Assembly: GCA_005883085.1 (NCBI GenBank)
Contig: VBAY01000103.1
Coordinates: 1-19,764 of the forward strand
Direction of reading: 5' to 3'
DNA length: 19,764 nucleotides
Source of the DNA: Candidatus Bathyarchaeota archaeon
GTDB taxonomy: Archaea > Thermoproteota > Bathyarchaeia > 40CM-2-53-6
Under the pieces are notes generated by a model. It saw nothing but the letters and a program-made list of their open reading frames with translations. It was not told the origin of the DNA and did no database searches. Positions 6,642 to 14,530 of this stretch are shown here, piece by piece. Each line of letters opens with the position of its first letter. The stretch's first letter is position 1. Made by a program: the position numbers and the translations under genes.

Positions 6642-7235
6642 CTAGGTTAGCTTGTTGCCGCAGTTCTTGCAGTATCTAGCTTCGGTCGGGTTCAGGGTTC
6701 CACATGAAATACAGGAAGCCGAGGTCAGCAAAGCTCCACACTTGATACAGTGCTTTGCACCCGCAATGAGCGGGGCGCTGCATCTTGAGCATTTGCCGAT
6801 GCTCGGAGATTCTTCTAGGGGTTTGGGTGGTGCAAATGCACTTGGCGAAAACACGTCTGAAAGGATTACGACGTCTCCGACTGTTGCGATCTTCTCATGT
6901 CCGAGCTCAAACTCGCGTGGCAAATCCCTCTCGTCTAGTAGGGTCTTGAATTGTTCCTTGTCAACTGATAGGACGAATGATCTTACATCGCCGGTGTCGT
7001 TTGAGATGGCTTTGCGGACCCGGCCGACGATCATTCCGTGCGAATCTATTACTTGGAGCCCGTTGAGGGCCTCGATCCTGGAGTGTGCGTCTTTGATGAG
7101 GGTTGGCTCTGTAGGACGGTCGACGTATTTCTCGCAGGCGTAACAGTACCATCTTTTCTGGTGAGATTTTGTCCGGATGAATGTTAAGGACTGACTGCAG
7201 TCTGGGCATCGGGCCTTTGGTTCTTCCTCGAACAT
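6642..7235 (-). CDS. Zinc finger / PRC-barrel / double zinc-ribbon protein
   Basis: A 197-residue protein from ATG 7235 with three parts. An N-terminal zinc finger has CPDC (Cys10, Cys13) and CYAC (Cys31, Cys34). A PRC-barrel domain at about 54-127 (LNGLQVIDSHGMIVGRVRKA ... DVRSFVLSVD ... EKIATVGDVVILSD) is the fold known from photosynthetic reaction centre H subunit, RimM and archaeal PRC proteins. The C-terminus carries two successive zinc ribbons (Cys149/152/163/166 and Cys175/178/189/192). PRC-barrel proteins with zinc ribbons are common in archaea and are thought to be adaptor or RNA/protein-binding factors; the role here is unknown. TTG 7256 would add seven residues (MKSGIPT). It stands alone and is divergent from a methyltransferase gene. 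Confidence 0.82.
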   Translation of the reverse strand: MFEEEPKARCPDCSQSLTFIRTKSHQKRWYCYACEKYVDRPTEPTLIKDAHSRIEALNGLQVIDSHGMIVGRVRKAISNDTGDVRSFVLSVDKEQFKTLLDERDLPREFELGHEKIATVGDVVILSDVFSPSAFAPPKPLEESPSIGKCSRCSAPLIAGAKHCIKCGALLTSASCISCGTLNPTEARYCKNCGNKLT

Positions 7236-7381
7236 GGTGGGTATACCGGATTTCAAGAAATAGTCTTGCCGGAAATTGCCAATATGACCATTTTACATAG
7301 TTAACATCTTCGCCAAGACCGCAGATTATTCCTCGCACGTGTCAAGATTGTGAAAGTGGACGATAAAACGATTCCAGAAAG

Positions 7382-7481
7382 GGGTTTGACTCATTTCAGT
7401 CAATCCCTGAGCGTTTCTATAGTCTTGTTTTAAATCAGAACAAGGGTTTACCAAACTACTCTATTTACGCAAAAAAGTAGT
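7382..7481. repeat. Three successive inverted repeats in the divergent intergenic region
   Basis: First, GGG-T-TTGACT / AGTCAA-T-CCC around a 6-base loop (7382-7407). Second, CTTGTT / AACAAG (7424-7444), enclosing TTTTAAAT, a good TATA box for the plus-strand methyltransferase. Third, ACTACT / AGTAGT (7455-7481). Placed one after the other upstream of a start at 7543, they could be operators or stems of a leader RNA. Confidence 0.4.
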
Positions 7482-7542
7482 CTCCCGGATCTCTACATGC
7501 CCTTTCTGCCAACCCCAGGCAAACTAGCGAATCATAAGCTGA

Positions 7543-8229
7543 GTGGACTGTGAGGGGTTAATACTTCGCGGCCCCGACGGCGAAGGTGAGATCTTGAAGA
7601 AAAGCGTTAGGCAGGTGCTCAGGAAAATTTACGGTGGTCGCGCTGATGTTCATCTGGACCTTTACGGATTGTCGAACCAGCATCGGCGTAAGCACGGGCG
7701 GGGTTGCGACATGTTCCCTAGCGACCCATTACAGGCGCCTCTGTGGGCAGCGTTCGCGTCATTAACACACGCCCGGCGGATATTGGAGGTTGGTTGTGGC
7801 CATGGGTACACTGCCGCTGTGATGGCTTCCGCGGCAGGACCCGATTGTCGTGTGGATACAATAGAAGAAGACCATGATCATGCGAATCTCGCTGAGCAGT
7901 CCTTCGAGCTACGAGGCCTCTCCGCGCGCATCCACGTGCTCCGAGGCCGCGGACAAAATGTCCTTTCCAGGCTAAAGGGCCAGTATGACATAGTGTTTCT
8001 CGACGGTGACTGGCGCGAATATCCGGGATACATTCCACATCTTCGCCGTCTCACGCATCCGGGCAGCATTGTCGTAACCGCGAATCTCAACCCACTCTTT
8101 GGCGGCTGGGGAGGAAGGCTGCCAGGAAAGCCAGCAATACAATCCTACCTGACACGCCTTGTCAGAGATCCGCATTTCCGCACGTATGTGGTTCCCGGGG
8201 AATGGCACTCTATCAGTGTCCGCGTATAG
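7543..8229 (+). CDS. SAM-dependent methyltransferase, O-methyltransferase (COMT-like) type
   Basis: 228 residues. Motif I is ILEVGCGHGYTAAVM (80-94) at the distance from the N-terminus usual for family-3 O-methyltransferases. DTIEEDHDHANLAEQSF contains the acidic end of strand 2, and DIVFLDGDWREYPGYI is the strand-4/5 metal- or substrate-facing segment (D-G-D). The C-terminal NLNPLFGGWGGRLPG replaces the usual DNVL region. Substrate unknown. The GTG at 7543 opens the frame without a clear Shine-Dalgarno sequence; a TTG at 7594 has GGTGAG just upstream and is an alternative. A TATA-like TTTTAAAT lies at 7428-7435. It is convergent with the NRPS operon, so a link with the peptide product is possible only by proximity. 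Confidence 0.82.
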   Translation: MDCEGLILRGPDGEGEILKKSVRQVLRKIYGGRADVHLDLYGLSNQHRRKHGRGCDMFPSDPLQAPLWAAFASLTHARRILEVGCGHGYTAAVMASAAGPDCRVDTIEEDHDHANLAEQSFELRGLSARIHVLRGRGQNVLSRLKGQYDIVFLDGDWREYPGYIPHLRRLTHPGSIVVTANLNPLFGGWGGRLPGKPAIQSYLTRLVRDPHFRTYVVPGEWHSISVRV

Positions 8230-8498
8230 AGTACGAAGTATTACCTGTCGAGTGGACAATAGCTGCTGGGTTATACCGCTCAACCCAGATTAGTTTCGGC
8301 TGGCTGACCTGTCTACGTTCTTGTCAGAGCATTGACGAACTGATAGTCTTGGGTCTCGAGTACATCCAGTTGGCTCTTCATTTCGTGGAGGAAGTTCTCC
8401 AGACCTACGAGAATTGGAACGGCAAGGATGGCGTGCCGCCTAAGCTTCAGGAACTCATGATGCTCCTGGAGATCGAGGTTTCCGATCGCTACAAATGA
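8202..8498 (+). CDS. Uncertain small helical protein
   Basis: The frame starts inside the end of the methyltransferase gene (28-base overlap). Its first 45 residues look non-protein-like, but the rest does not: SIDELIVLGLEYIQLALHFV, EEVLQTYENWNGKDGVPP and KLQELMMLLEIEVSDRYK form two or three amphipathic, acidic helices with strong codon bias. Either the true start lies later at a TTG, or an upstream frameshift has removed it. An antisense frame at 8519-8313 begins with a TTG overlapping the stop of the phosphopantetheinyl transferase gene and is equally open (68 residues). Sequence alone does not decide between them; I slightly favour the plus strand because of the helix pattern. Confidence 0.35.
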   Translation: MALYQCPRIEYEVLPVEWTIAAGLYRSTQISFGWLTCLRSCQSIDELIVLGLEYIQLALHFVEEVLQTYENWNGKDGVPPKLQELMMLLEIEVSDRYK

Positions 8499-8515
8499 AT
8501 CGCGCATTCTGTTCG

Positions 8516-9232
8516 TCAAGCAGTGTCGAATAGCCCTGTTGGGGTTCCGATAGCTAGCGATCCCACAATTTGCTTCTCTTCCAAGGTGAACTCAAGAGTT
8601 CTTCGAGACCAGGGTGGGGCTGGCGTGCGATGAAGATGTTGCGAGCTGACTCCATGACCCAACATTTTCGCAAACGCCTCCCTCCGAGTCCAGAGTCGAT
8701 AGAAAACAAGAACACGTTCCTTTTGGGATGAGCATCGGACTTGTTCGTAATTCTCTTGGTCAAAACAAGCCCGGCTTATTGCAAGGACGTCCAGACTCGG
8801 ATTCACAACCTCAATGTCTACACCGACGTCACTGCCTAATGCAGTAGCAATACAGAGAAAGTTTTCCGAGTGCGAGACGTTGAACCTCAACAAGCTCTTT
8901 GACGGCGGACGCCCTACAACAGCTAGCGGGCTTAAGCGGGGCTTACCACACTTATTTGTGAGAATCTGCAGATTTTCAGGGAGAATACCTGTCTCATTGC
9001 TCAGTACCTGTCTTGTGACTACGCAGCTAGCGAGATATCGTCGGCGGTCCTGTGGCATTTTCAGGCGGACCGCTTTGACATGCTCGCTCGTCGAGAGCCT
9101 TGAGAGCTGTGCCATCTCAGCCGGCTGTTTATCTAGATCCGCGAACCAGACGCGAACCCTCGCATTATTACCGGGCACACCGCCGACACGATGAACAAAG
9201 TCGGTAACTGATTCCATCATCGTCAATATCAA
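8516..9232 (-). CDS. Sfp-type 4'-phosphopantetheinyl transferase
   Basis: This enzyme transfers the phosphopantetheine arm of coenzyme A to the carrier-domain serine of peptide synthetases. The hallmarks are present in 238 residues: FNVSHSE (118-122; His121 region binds CoA), VGVDIEVV with the Mg-binding pair Asp139/Glu141, and FYRLWTRREAFAKMLGHG with Glu185 and Lys189. The start codon TTG (9232) overlaps the NRPS stop (TTGA), with AGGAG just upstream. Because that Shine-Dalgarno sequence is very close, the TTG at 9226 or ATG at 9220 may be used instead. The overlap implies translational coupling, so the NRPS Ser556 is the obvious substrate. The length is that of the bacterial Sfp type rather than the short AcpS type. 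Confidence 0.92.
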   Translation of the reverse strand: MILTMMESVTDFVHRVGGVPGNNARVRVWFADLDKQPAEMAQLSRLSTSEHVKAVRLKMPQDRRRYLASCVVTRQVLSNETGILPENLQILTNKCGKPRLSPLAVVGRPPSKSLLRFNVSHSENFLCIATALGSDVGVDIEVVNPSLDVLAISRACFDQENYEQVRCSSQKERVLVFYRLWTRREAFAKMLGHGVSSQHLHRTPAPPWSRRTLEFTLEEKQIVGSLAIGTPTGLFDTA

Positions 9233-12200
9233 TCGCTCCTTCTAGCAGGTATGCCCGCCCATGCCGTATCCGCAGGAAGTGTTTCGCCTTTCATCAGCAG
9301 GCTGAGCGAGTCGAGATGGGAGCGGTCTTCCATCTGGCTGTCGTAGAGGACGATGGAATAGGCGCCGATGTCACACCAGTCTCCGACAGTGAGATTGCTC
9401 GCCTTCAAGACGCGGTCCTCGAACAGATGGGTCTGCAGAACAGAGTCTTGGTTGATGCAACAGTGGTCTCCAATTCTGACGAGGTCGAATTCGATCAGCC
9501 CTGTTGTGTGAACATAGACAGATTTGCCAACCTTCGCGCCCAACAAACGGAAATAGAGAGGCAGTAGAGGCGTGCCCTGCAGTGCATCAAGAGCTAGTGG
9601 TGTGGCAAGGAACTCGTAAAGCGCGTTAACAGCCTCAAGCCGCCACACATAGGTAGTATAGAGAGGATGCGTGAAGGGACGGAAACGTCCCATAACAAGC
9701 CACTTAGCCACTACAACAGCTAGAGCCACGAACGTGCAGGCCACCCCATATGTCACTGGCAGAAGTAGCAATGCTTTGACGAGTCCGAGCCTGGCCATCA
9801 GAGCGAGGGTTGCTGAGATAACAGTCGTTGTGACTATTATGAATCCGGCTGAAGGTAAAGTCACGCGGAAAGCTTCGACAACAGCGCGGACAAGGCGAGC
9901 TCTACGGGTCGGCTGGTAGGTTCGCTTCTCCGAGAAACTGGTGCTGGGTTCTCGGTGTGGAAGCTGGACTGGTGGGTTGCCGAGCCACGAGCCGCCGGGC
10001 TCGGAAGCTTGGCTGGGGTCTTGCGGTGGGAGTGTCAGGACACCTAGAAGCGAGTTCTCGCCGATCGTTGTGCCTGCAGGGACAACTGCGCTATTGCCGA
10101 CGAATGCTCGTTTGCCGATCTTTGTAGGGGCGATTGTCATCCAGCCGTTTTCAACACGGGATGGTCCTAGGTCGACTTCGTCTGCGATTGTAGCACCTTC
10201 TTCGATCGTGAGCAGGTCTGGTGTGGGTGTGGCGGCTGTCGAAAGTTCTACGTTACGCCCCAGCTTCGCTCCTAGCGCCTTGAACCAGGGTGCAAGGTAG
10301 AGGGTGGCGCGTAGCTGAGCTGTAAGATCAAGACTCAACGCGTAGAGCTGTTCAACTAGCCAGTTGCGGATGTAGAATGACCCGTGGACCCGGTATGTTC
10401 CGGGCTTAACGCGTTGGACTAGGAGCCATTTGGCGACCACGACCTCTAGCATGATGAGGATTGAGAAGGTTGCTCCAACGAGTGGGACGGCGGCGGCGTA
10501 ATAGAATGGATGGGCGAGAGGGTTCATCTGGACGAGGACGAGGACTCCGGGCAGGATAGCTGCGAGAAGAAGAATTGGTAGGATGAGGACTAGGCCGATG
10601 TATATGACTGGCGTTAGCGCGCGCCGAATCAGTCCAGACCGAGGCCGGTCAGTGCGCCAAACATCTGGGCGAGAGACTTTGCGCGCGGGAGATCCTGACC
10701 AGGACTCTCCAGTGGGGATGCGCGAGCCGGGCTGGAGTAGTGAGAGGTCCTCGAGGCGTGCGTTGTCCTCCATCTCTGTTTCTTCAGACAGAACGCTGCG
10801 TGTCCCGACGAAGCAGTTCTGGCCTATCCGGATGGGCCCTATGATCAGTTGTGCTTGTTTGACAGTATAGCCGAGAAGAGAGGCATCATCGTCGATGCAT
10901 GACCCATCGCCTATCGTAACTTGGTCGAAGGCGGCGATGTTCTCAGTCGCAAGCTGGACATTACGCCCGACGTGGACGCCGAACAGCCGATAGACGAATG
11001 GAAGCAGTGGCGTCCCTTCGAGATAGTCGATCGGTATGGAGCTTACGAGAGATTGCACGAACCACCAGCGGATGTAGTACCCGCTCCACAGAGGGTAGCG
11101 GCCGGCTTTGACCTTACCGATCACGAGCCACTTGGCTGCAACTGTTGCAACGAGAAGAACAGGAAAGATGATGACGGCCCCGGCAACCGCCCACGCAGCA
11201 GATGAAAGGATTGAATGTCCAGTTAGTTGGAGATAAAAGAAGACTAGGTACGGTGTCATCCACTCTAATGCTCGGAAGCCGAAAACGAAGTACAGGAGGA
11301 GTGTCTGGACGATGCCTGCTCCGAGATTCCCCTTTGTCTCAGCATGAGCTAGCCTGTTGTCAAGAGCCGTCTCCGTTCTGGAGACTGTTCTTGAAAGTGA
11401 TGACTTGTCGATCTTGGCCGCGAGGGTTGAGATCGTCGGGTTTTCGTACACATCAGCGACCGAGACATGCGAGTAAAGGGGGTCTTTTCGAAGCTCGGAA
11501 ACCATCCGTGCAGCCAGAAGAGAATGGCCGCCGAGATCGAGGAAAAAGTCATCTTCGACAGAGACGGGCTGGGGGTGAAAGAGAGTGTTCCAGGCCTCCA
11601 AGATTCGACTTTCAGTCTCGTTTCGGGGAAGTTTGAGGTCCAAGCGGTTGGGCGCAAGCAATGCTGGCTTGGGAAGGGACGCGCGATCCAGCTTGCCACT
11701 GGGAAGCCTGGGCAGAGCTGTAACGGTCTCGATGAACGCCGGAACCATGTAAGCTGGCAAGCGACCACGAAGATGTAGTCGAAGACGATCCGGGTCTATG
11801 CTAGCGCCGTCTCTAGCAACAACGTAACCGACGAGCTGCTTGAGACCCGAGGCATCTTCACGAACGGCGCAGGCGGCCGAGAGGACGCTCGCTTCCTCCA
11901 TCAGCACGGACTCTATCTCGGATAGTTCTATCCGGAAGCCACGAAGTTTCACTTGGCTGTCACTGCGGCCGAGGAATTCGAGGTTTCCCTCAGCGTCAAA
12001 CCGGCCAAGGTCGCCTGTCCGATAGAGTCGCGTTTCGACCTCGCCTTTCTGCACGAACGGATCCTGGATAAATCGCGCCATGGTTTCCTTCGGTCGTCCA
12101 ACGTATCCGCGCGCCACTCCGATTCCGCCAATACAGATCTCGCCAGTCGCGCCCTCAGGTACCGGTCGTAAGGTCCCGTCGAGAATGCGGACATGATACC

Positions 12201-13188
12201 CAGGTAGAGGTCGTCCGATTGTTACCGGTTTTCCAGGTGTGAGGTCTGAGTATGTTGCGGTGACAGTGGTCTCGGTGGGACCATATGTGTTGACTAAACG
12301 CCGGCCAGAACGAGCCCAGCGGCTGACTAGGTTTTCAGGGCACACTTCTCCGCCGAGAATGACAAGATGTAGGGTAGGGATCTCTTCGTCAAGCATGTTG
12401 AGGAGGGTTGGGACGCACGACAGGACAGTCACCTGGTGCTCTACTAGGAATTTCGAGAGGTCAGGGCCTCCATGAGCTAGCTCGCGGGTCGCAGGGACGA
12501 GGCATGCACCGGCCTGGAAGGCGAGCCAGATCTCTTCAACGGATAGGTCAAAGGATAATGAAGCGATCTGGCAGACCCTATCTTCGGGCGTAACGCGGAA
12601 GATTTCGGCCTCTGCCTCGACTAGGTTGCAGACGCTACGGTGCCCGACCAAGACGCCTTTAGGCCGACCCGTCGAACCTGAGGTATAGATGACATAGCAG
12701 AGGTCGTCAGGTCCCACTCTGACCTCATCGGTTGGGAGGCGTGTAGAAGTTTCCGAGCTGATCGCATCAGCATCCACGTCGACCGCGATGATATTTCCAT
12801 GAAATTCCCGATGATGAGAGGCCAGAGCGGCCGTGGTAAGGAGGGTCTCAGCGTGAGAGTCACCGAGAATGTAGGAGATCCGGTCCGCCGGATATTCCGG
12901 ATCCAAAGGCACGTAGGCTGCCCCAGCTTTTAGAGTGCCCAGAATCGATACGTATGCGTCGAGTGATCGGGAGAGAAGTATTGCGACAAGAGAGCCGCGG
13001 CCTACCCCATGGTCATAGAGGTATCGGGCTAGACGATTGGCCCTTTGCTCAATCTCGGCGTAAGTTATCCTTCTGCCTTCGACCATTATGGCAATTGCTT
13101 CGGGGCGCGTGTCAACTTGCGCTTCGAAGAACTGGTGGAGTATGCTGGATCGGCCGGTTTCTTCTGGGGGCCTGATTCTTCGAAGCAT
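9229..13188 (-). CDS. Single-module membrane NRPS of the epsilon-poly-lysine synthetase (Pls) type
   Basis: 1319 residues in the Pls layout. The adenylation domain (about 15-510) has A3 YTSGSTGRPKG (168-178), A5 NTYGPTETT (300-308), A7 YRTGDLGRF and A10 PSGKLDR with Lys499. Aligning by eye to GrsA gives the pocket code D214-L215-E218-S257-I277-G279-T301-V309-T310-K499; the acidic residue at the third site is compatible with a cationic amino acid. The carrier domain has DLGGHSLLAA with Ser556. Six membrane helices (about 624-655, 662-690, 858-888, 896-925, 1111-1135, 1137-1166) frame three tandem soluble domains (about 700-845, 930-1075, 1170-1319). Each domain begins KWLxxG and contains hexapeptide-like turns (IGDGSCI, IGKRAFVG, VGDWCDIG). 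There is no condensation or thioesterase domain. In Pls the tandem domains polymerise lysine iteratively. ATG 13188 is preceded by a GAGAGAG stretch. Confidence 0.93.
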   Translation of the reverse strand: MLRRIRPPEETGRSSILHQFFEAQVDTRPEAIAIMVEGRRITYAEIEQRANRLARYLYDHGVGRGSLVAILLSRSLDAYVSILGTLKAGAAYVPLDPEYPADRISYILGDSHAETLLTTAALASHHREFHGNIIAVDVDADAISSETSTRLPTDEVRVGPDDLCYVIYTSGSTGRPKGVLVGHRSVCNLVEAEAEIFRVTPEDRVCQIASLSFDLSVEEIWLAFQAGACLVPATRELAHGGPDLSKFLVEHQVTVLSCVPTLLNMLDEEIPTLHLVILGGEVCPENLVSRWARSGRRLVNTYGPTETTVTATYSDLTPGKPVTIGRPLPGYHVRILDGTLRPVPEGATGEICIGGIGVARGYVGRPKETMARFIQDPFVQKGEVETRLYRTGDLGRFDAEGNLEFLGRSDSQVKLRGFRIELSEIESVLMEEASVLSAACAVREDASGLKQLVGYVVARDGASIDPDRLRLHLRGRLPAYMVPAFIETVTALPRLPSGKLDRASLPKPALLAPNRLDLKLPRNETESRILEAWNTLFHPQPVSVEDDFFLDLGGHSLLAARMVSELRKDPLYSHVSVADVYENPTISTLAAKIDKSSLSRTVSRTETALDNRLAHAETKGNLGAGIVQTLLLYFVFGFRALEWMTPYLVFFYLQLTGHSILSSAAWAVAGAVIIFPVLLVATVAAKWLVIGKVKAGRYPLWSGYYIRWWFVQSLVSSIPIDYLEGTPLLPFVYRLFGVHVGRNVQLATENIAAFDQVTIGDGSCIDDDASLLGYTVKQAQLIIGPIRIGQNCFVGTRSVLSEETEMEDNARLEDLSLLQPGSRIPTGESWSGSPARKVSRPDVWRTDRPRSGLIRRALTPVIYIGLVLILPILLLAAILPGVLVLVQMNPLAHPFYYAAAVPLVGATFSILIMLEVVVAKWLLVQRVKPGTYRVHGSFYIRNWLVEQLYALSLDLTAQLRATLYLAPWFKALGAKLGRNVELSTAATPTPDLLTIEEGATIADEVDLGPSRVENGWMTIAPTKIGKRAFVGNSAVVPAGTTIGENSLLGVLTLPPQDPSQASEPGGSWLGNPPVQLPHREPSTSFSEKRTYQPTRRARLVRAVVEAFRVTLPSAGFIIVTTTVISATLALMARLGLVKALLLLPVTYGVACTFVALAVVVAKWLVMGRFRPFTHPLYTTYVWRLEAVNALYEFLATPLALDALQGTPLLPLYFRLLGAKVGKSVYVHTTGLIEFDLVRIGDHCCINQDSVLQTHLFEDRVLKASNLTVGDWCDIGAYSIVLYDSQMEDRSHLDSLSLLMKGETLPADTAWAGIPARRSD

Positions 13189-13302
13189 CTCTCTCGCTCG
13201 ACCATCTTACCAAAGCTTTGAACTTTGTCCATCACAGGATGTCTTCAGATATACGAGGGCAGCTGTGCGACAGATGCCTGAACTAGTCTTCCAGGAGATT
13301 GA

Positions 13303-13312
13303 AATATAAATC
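13303..13312 (-). promoter_or_regulatory. Candidate TATA box for the NRPS-phosphopantetheinyl transferase operon
   Basis: GATTTATATT on the minus strand is a near-consensus archaeal TATA element. It predicts transcription start near 13281 and an untranslated leader of about 93 bases before the ATG at 13188. A second AT-rich element (GTTTAAAATCC, about 13317-13327) lies just upstream and could be an alternative. The remaining intergenic stretch (13189-13410) contains no gene. Confidence 0.55.
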
Positions 13313-13410
13313 AACGGATTTTAAACGACCACAAACAGTTACAATCACGACCGAGAAATCTGCTTCTCCTACCCCAGACTGGACCAGTTGTGACTGCGAT
13401 ACTAATCCAG

Positions 13411-14499
13411 CTAAACGGCCTTAACGTATTCGCGAGTGATGTCAGCTGGTCGTGCTACGCCGGCAAGCCTCATCACATTTACCAGCTCCGCTCGCAAATG
13501 CTCCAGTACCGCAGCAACTCCGTCTGCTCCGTAGAGAGCGAGACCCCATAGGACTGGACGTCCCACACCGACCCCTTCGGCGCCTAACGCCAGTGCCTTG
13601 AAGACGTCGGTTCCTCTACGGATTCCGCTGTCGAATAGCACCCTCGTTTTTCCTTTGACCTTCTCGACTATTGGCAACAAAGCTTCGATCGCTCCCAAAC
13701 CTGTATCGAGTTGTCTCCCCCCATGATTTGAGACGATTATCGCAGGGACCTTGCGCATGGCAGCCTCCTCGGCGTCATCAGGTGAAAGAATTCCTTTGAC
13801 TAGGACCGGTAGAGTAGTATGCTTCCGAGTCCATTCGTAGTCGTCCCAGCTGAGATCGTCTTTGATACCAGCGGTGAGAGCCTCAAGACCTCTCGTTGCG
13901 GCCGCGAATCGCTCGGATTGAACCTTAGGCCGGTTAAGATCCTTAGGTAACGTGAAGCTGTTCCTGACATTACGATCCCTAATGCCTAACACTGGTAGGT
14001 CGACTGTCAGCACGATTGCAGAATATCCAGCTTTCTCGGCTCGCTGAAGCAGTTGTTTGTTGACCTCGGGGTCCTTGTTGAAGTACAGTTGGAACCATCG
14101 AGGACTGTCCTTGATCGACGCTGCCACCTCCTCCATCGTCTTGTTGGAGCCTGTTGGAGCGATGAAAAGGGTCCCTGCCTTCTTCGCACCTTGCGCACTT
14201 CCGATCTCGGCCAAAGGATGCACGACAGCATGGTTGGCCATCGGAGTGACATAGATTGGCATAGACAGTCGCTGCCCGAGAAGATCAGTCGATGTGTCGA
14301 CCTCCTTGATTGCGGTCAGGACCCGTGGCATGATGGTTATTTTCTGGAAGGCTTCCCGGTTGGCCCGTAAAGTCTGCTCTGCCCCTGCGCCTCCAGCCAC
14401 AAAATCGTAGCTGGCTTGGTCAAGCCGTTGTTTCGCTTGCTGTTCGAGATCGTCCAGGTTTACGATTGACGGAGTGGTGCTCTTCTCTATCTGGGTCAA
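13411..14499 (-). CDS. FMN-dependent alpha-hydroxyacid oxidase/dehydrogenase (lactate oxidase family)
   Basis: A TIM-barrel flavoenzyme that oxidises 2-hydroxy acids to 2-oxo acids. Seen: YDFVAGGAGAEQTLRANREAF near the start, WFQLYFNKD (FMN/substrate tyrosine), TVDLPVLGIRDRNVRN, PVLVKGI (Lys235), the catalytic SNHGGRQLD (His259, Arg262) and the FMN-phosphate site FDSGIRRGTDVFKALALGA. I chose the TTG at 14499 (362 residues). It yields the usual family N-terminus (TQIEKSTTPSIVNLDDLEQQ), clears the upstream gene by 50 bases, and has a TATA box at the right distance. ATG 14589 or 14574 would add 30 or 25 residues and overlap the neighbouring gene. The substrate (lactate, glycolate or other) cannot be read from the sequence. 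It lies upstream of the NRPS operon on the same strand, with 222 bases between. Confidence 0.9.
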   Translation of the reverse strand: MTQIEKSTTPSIVNLDDLEQQAKQRLDQASYDFVAGGAGAEQTLRANREAFQKITIMPRVLTAIKEVDTSTDLLGQRLSMPIYVTPMANHAVVHPLAEIGSAQGAKKAGTLFIAPTGSNKTMEEVAASIKDSPRWFQLYFNKDPEVNKQLLQRAEKAGYSAIVLTVDLPVLGIRDRNVRNSFTLPKDLNRPKVQSERFAAATRGLEALTAGIKDDLSWDDYEWTRKHTTLPVLVKGILSPDDAEEAAMRKVPAIIVSNHGGRQLDTGLGAIEALLPIVEKVKGKTRVLFDSGIRRGTDVFKALALGAEGVGVGRPVLWGLALYGADGVAAVLEHLRAELVNVMRLAGVARPADITREYVKAV

Positions 14500-14530
14500 C
14501 GATTTCCCAAGAACCTGTTTCGAAACTAGG

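Noticed and set aside
9229..13188. Many plus-strand frames of 60-144 residues over the NRPS
   Set aside because: They are antisense shadows of a gene with strong codon bias; none shows a domain or start signal.
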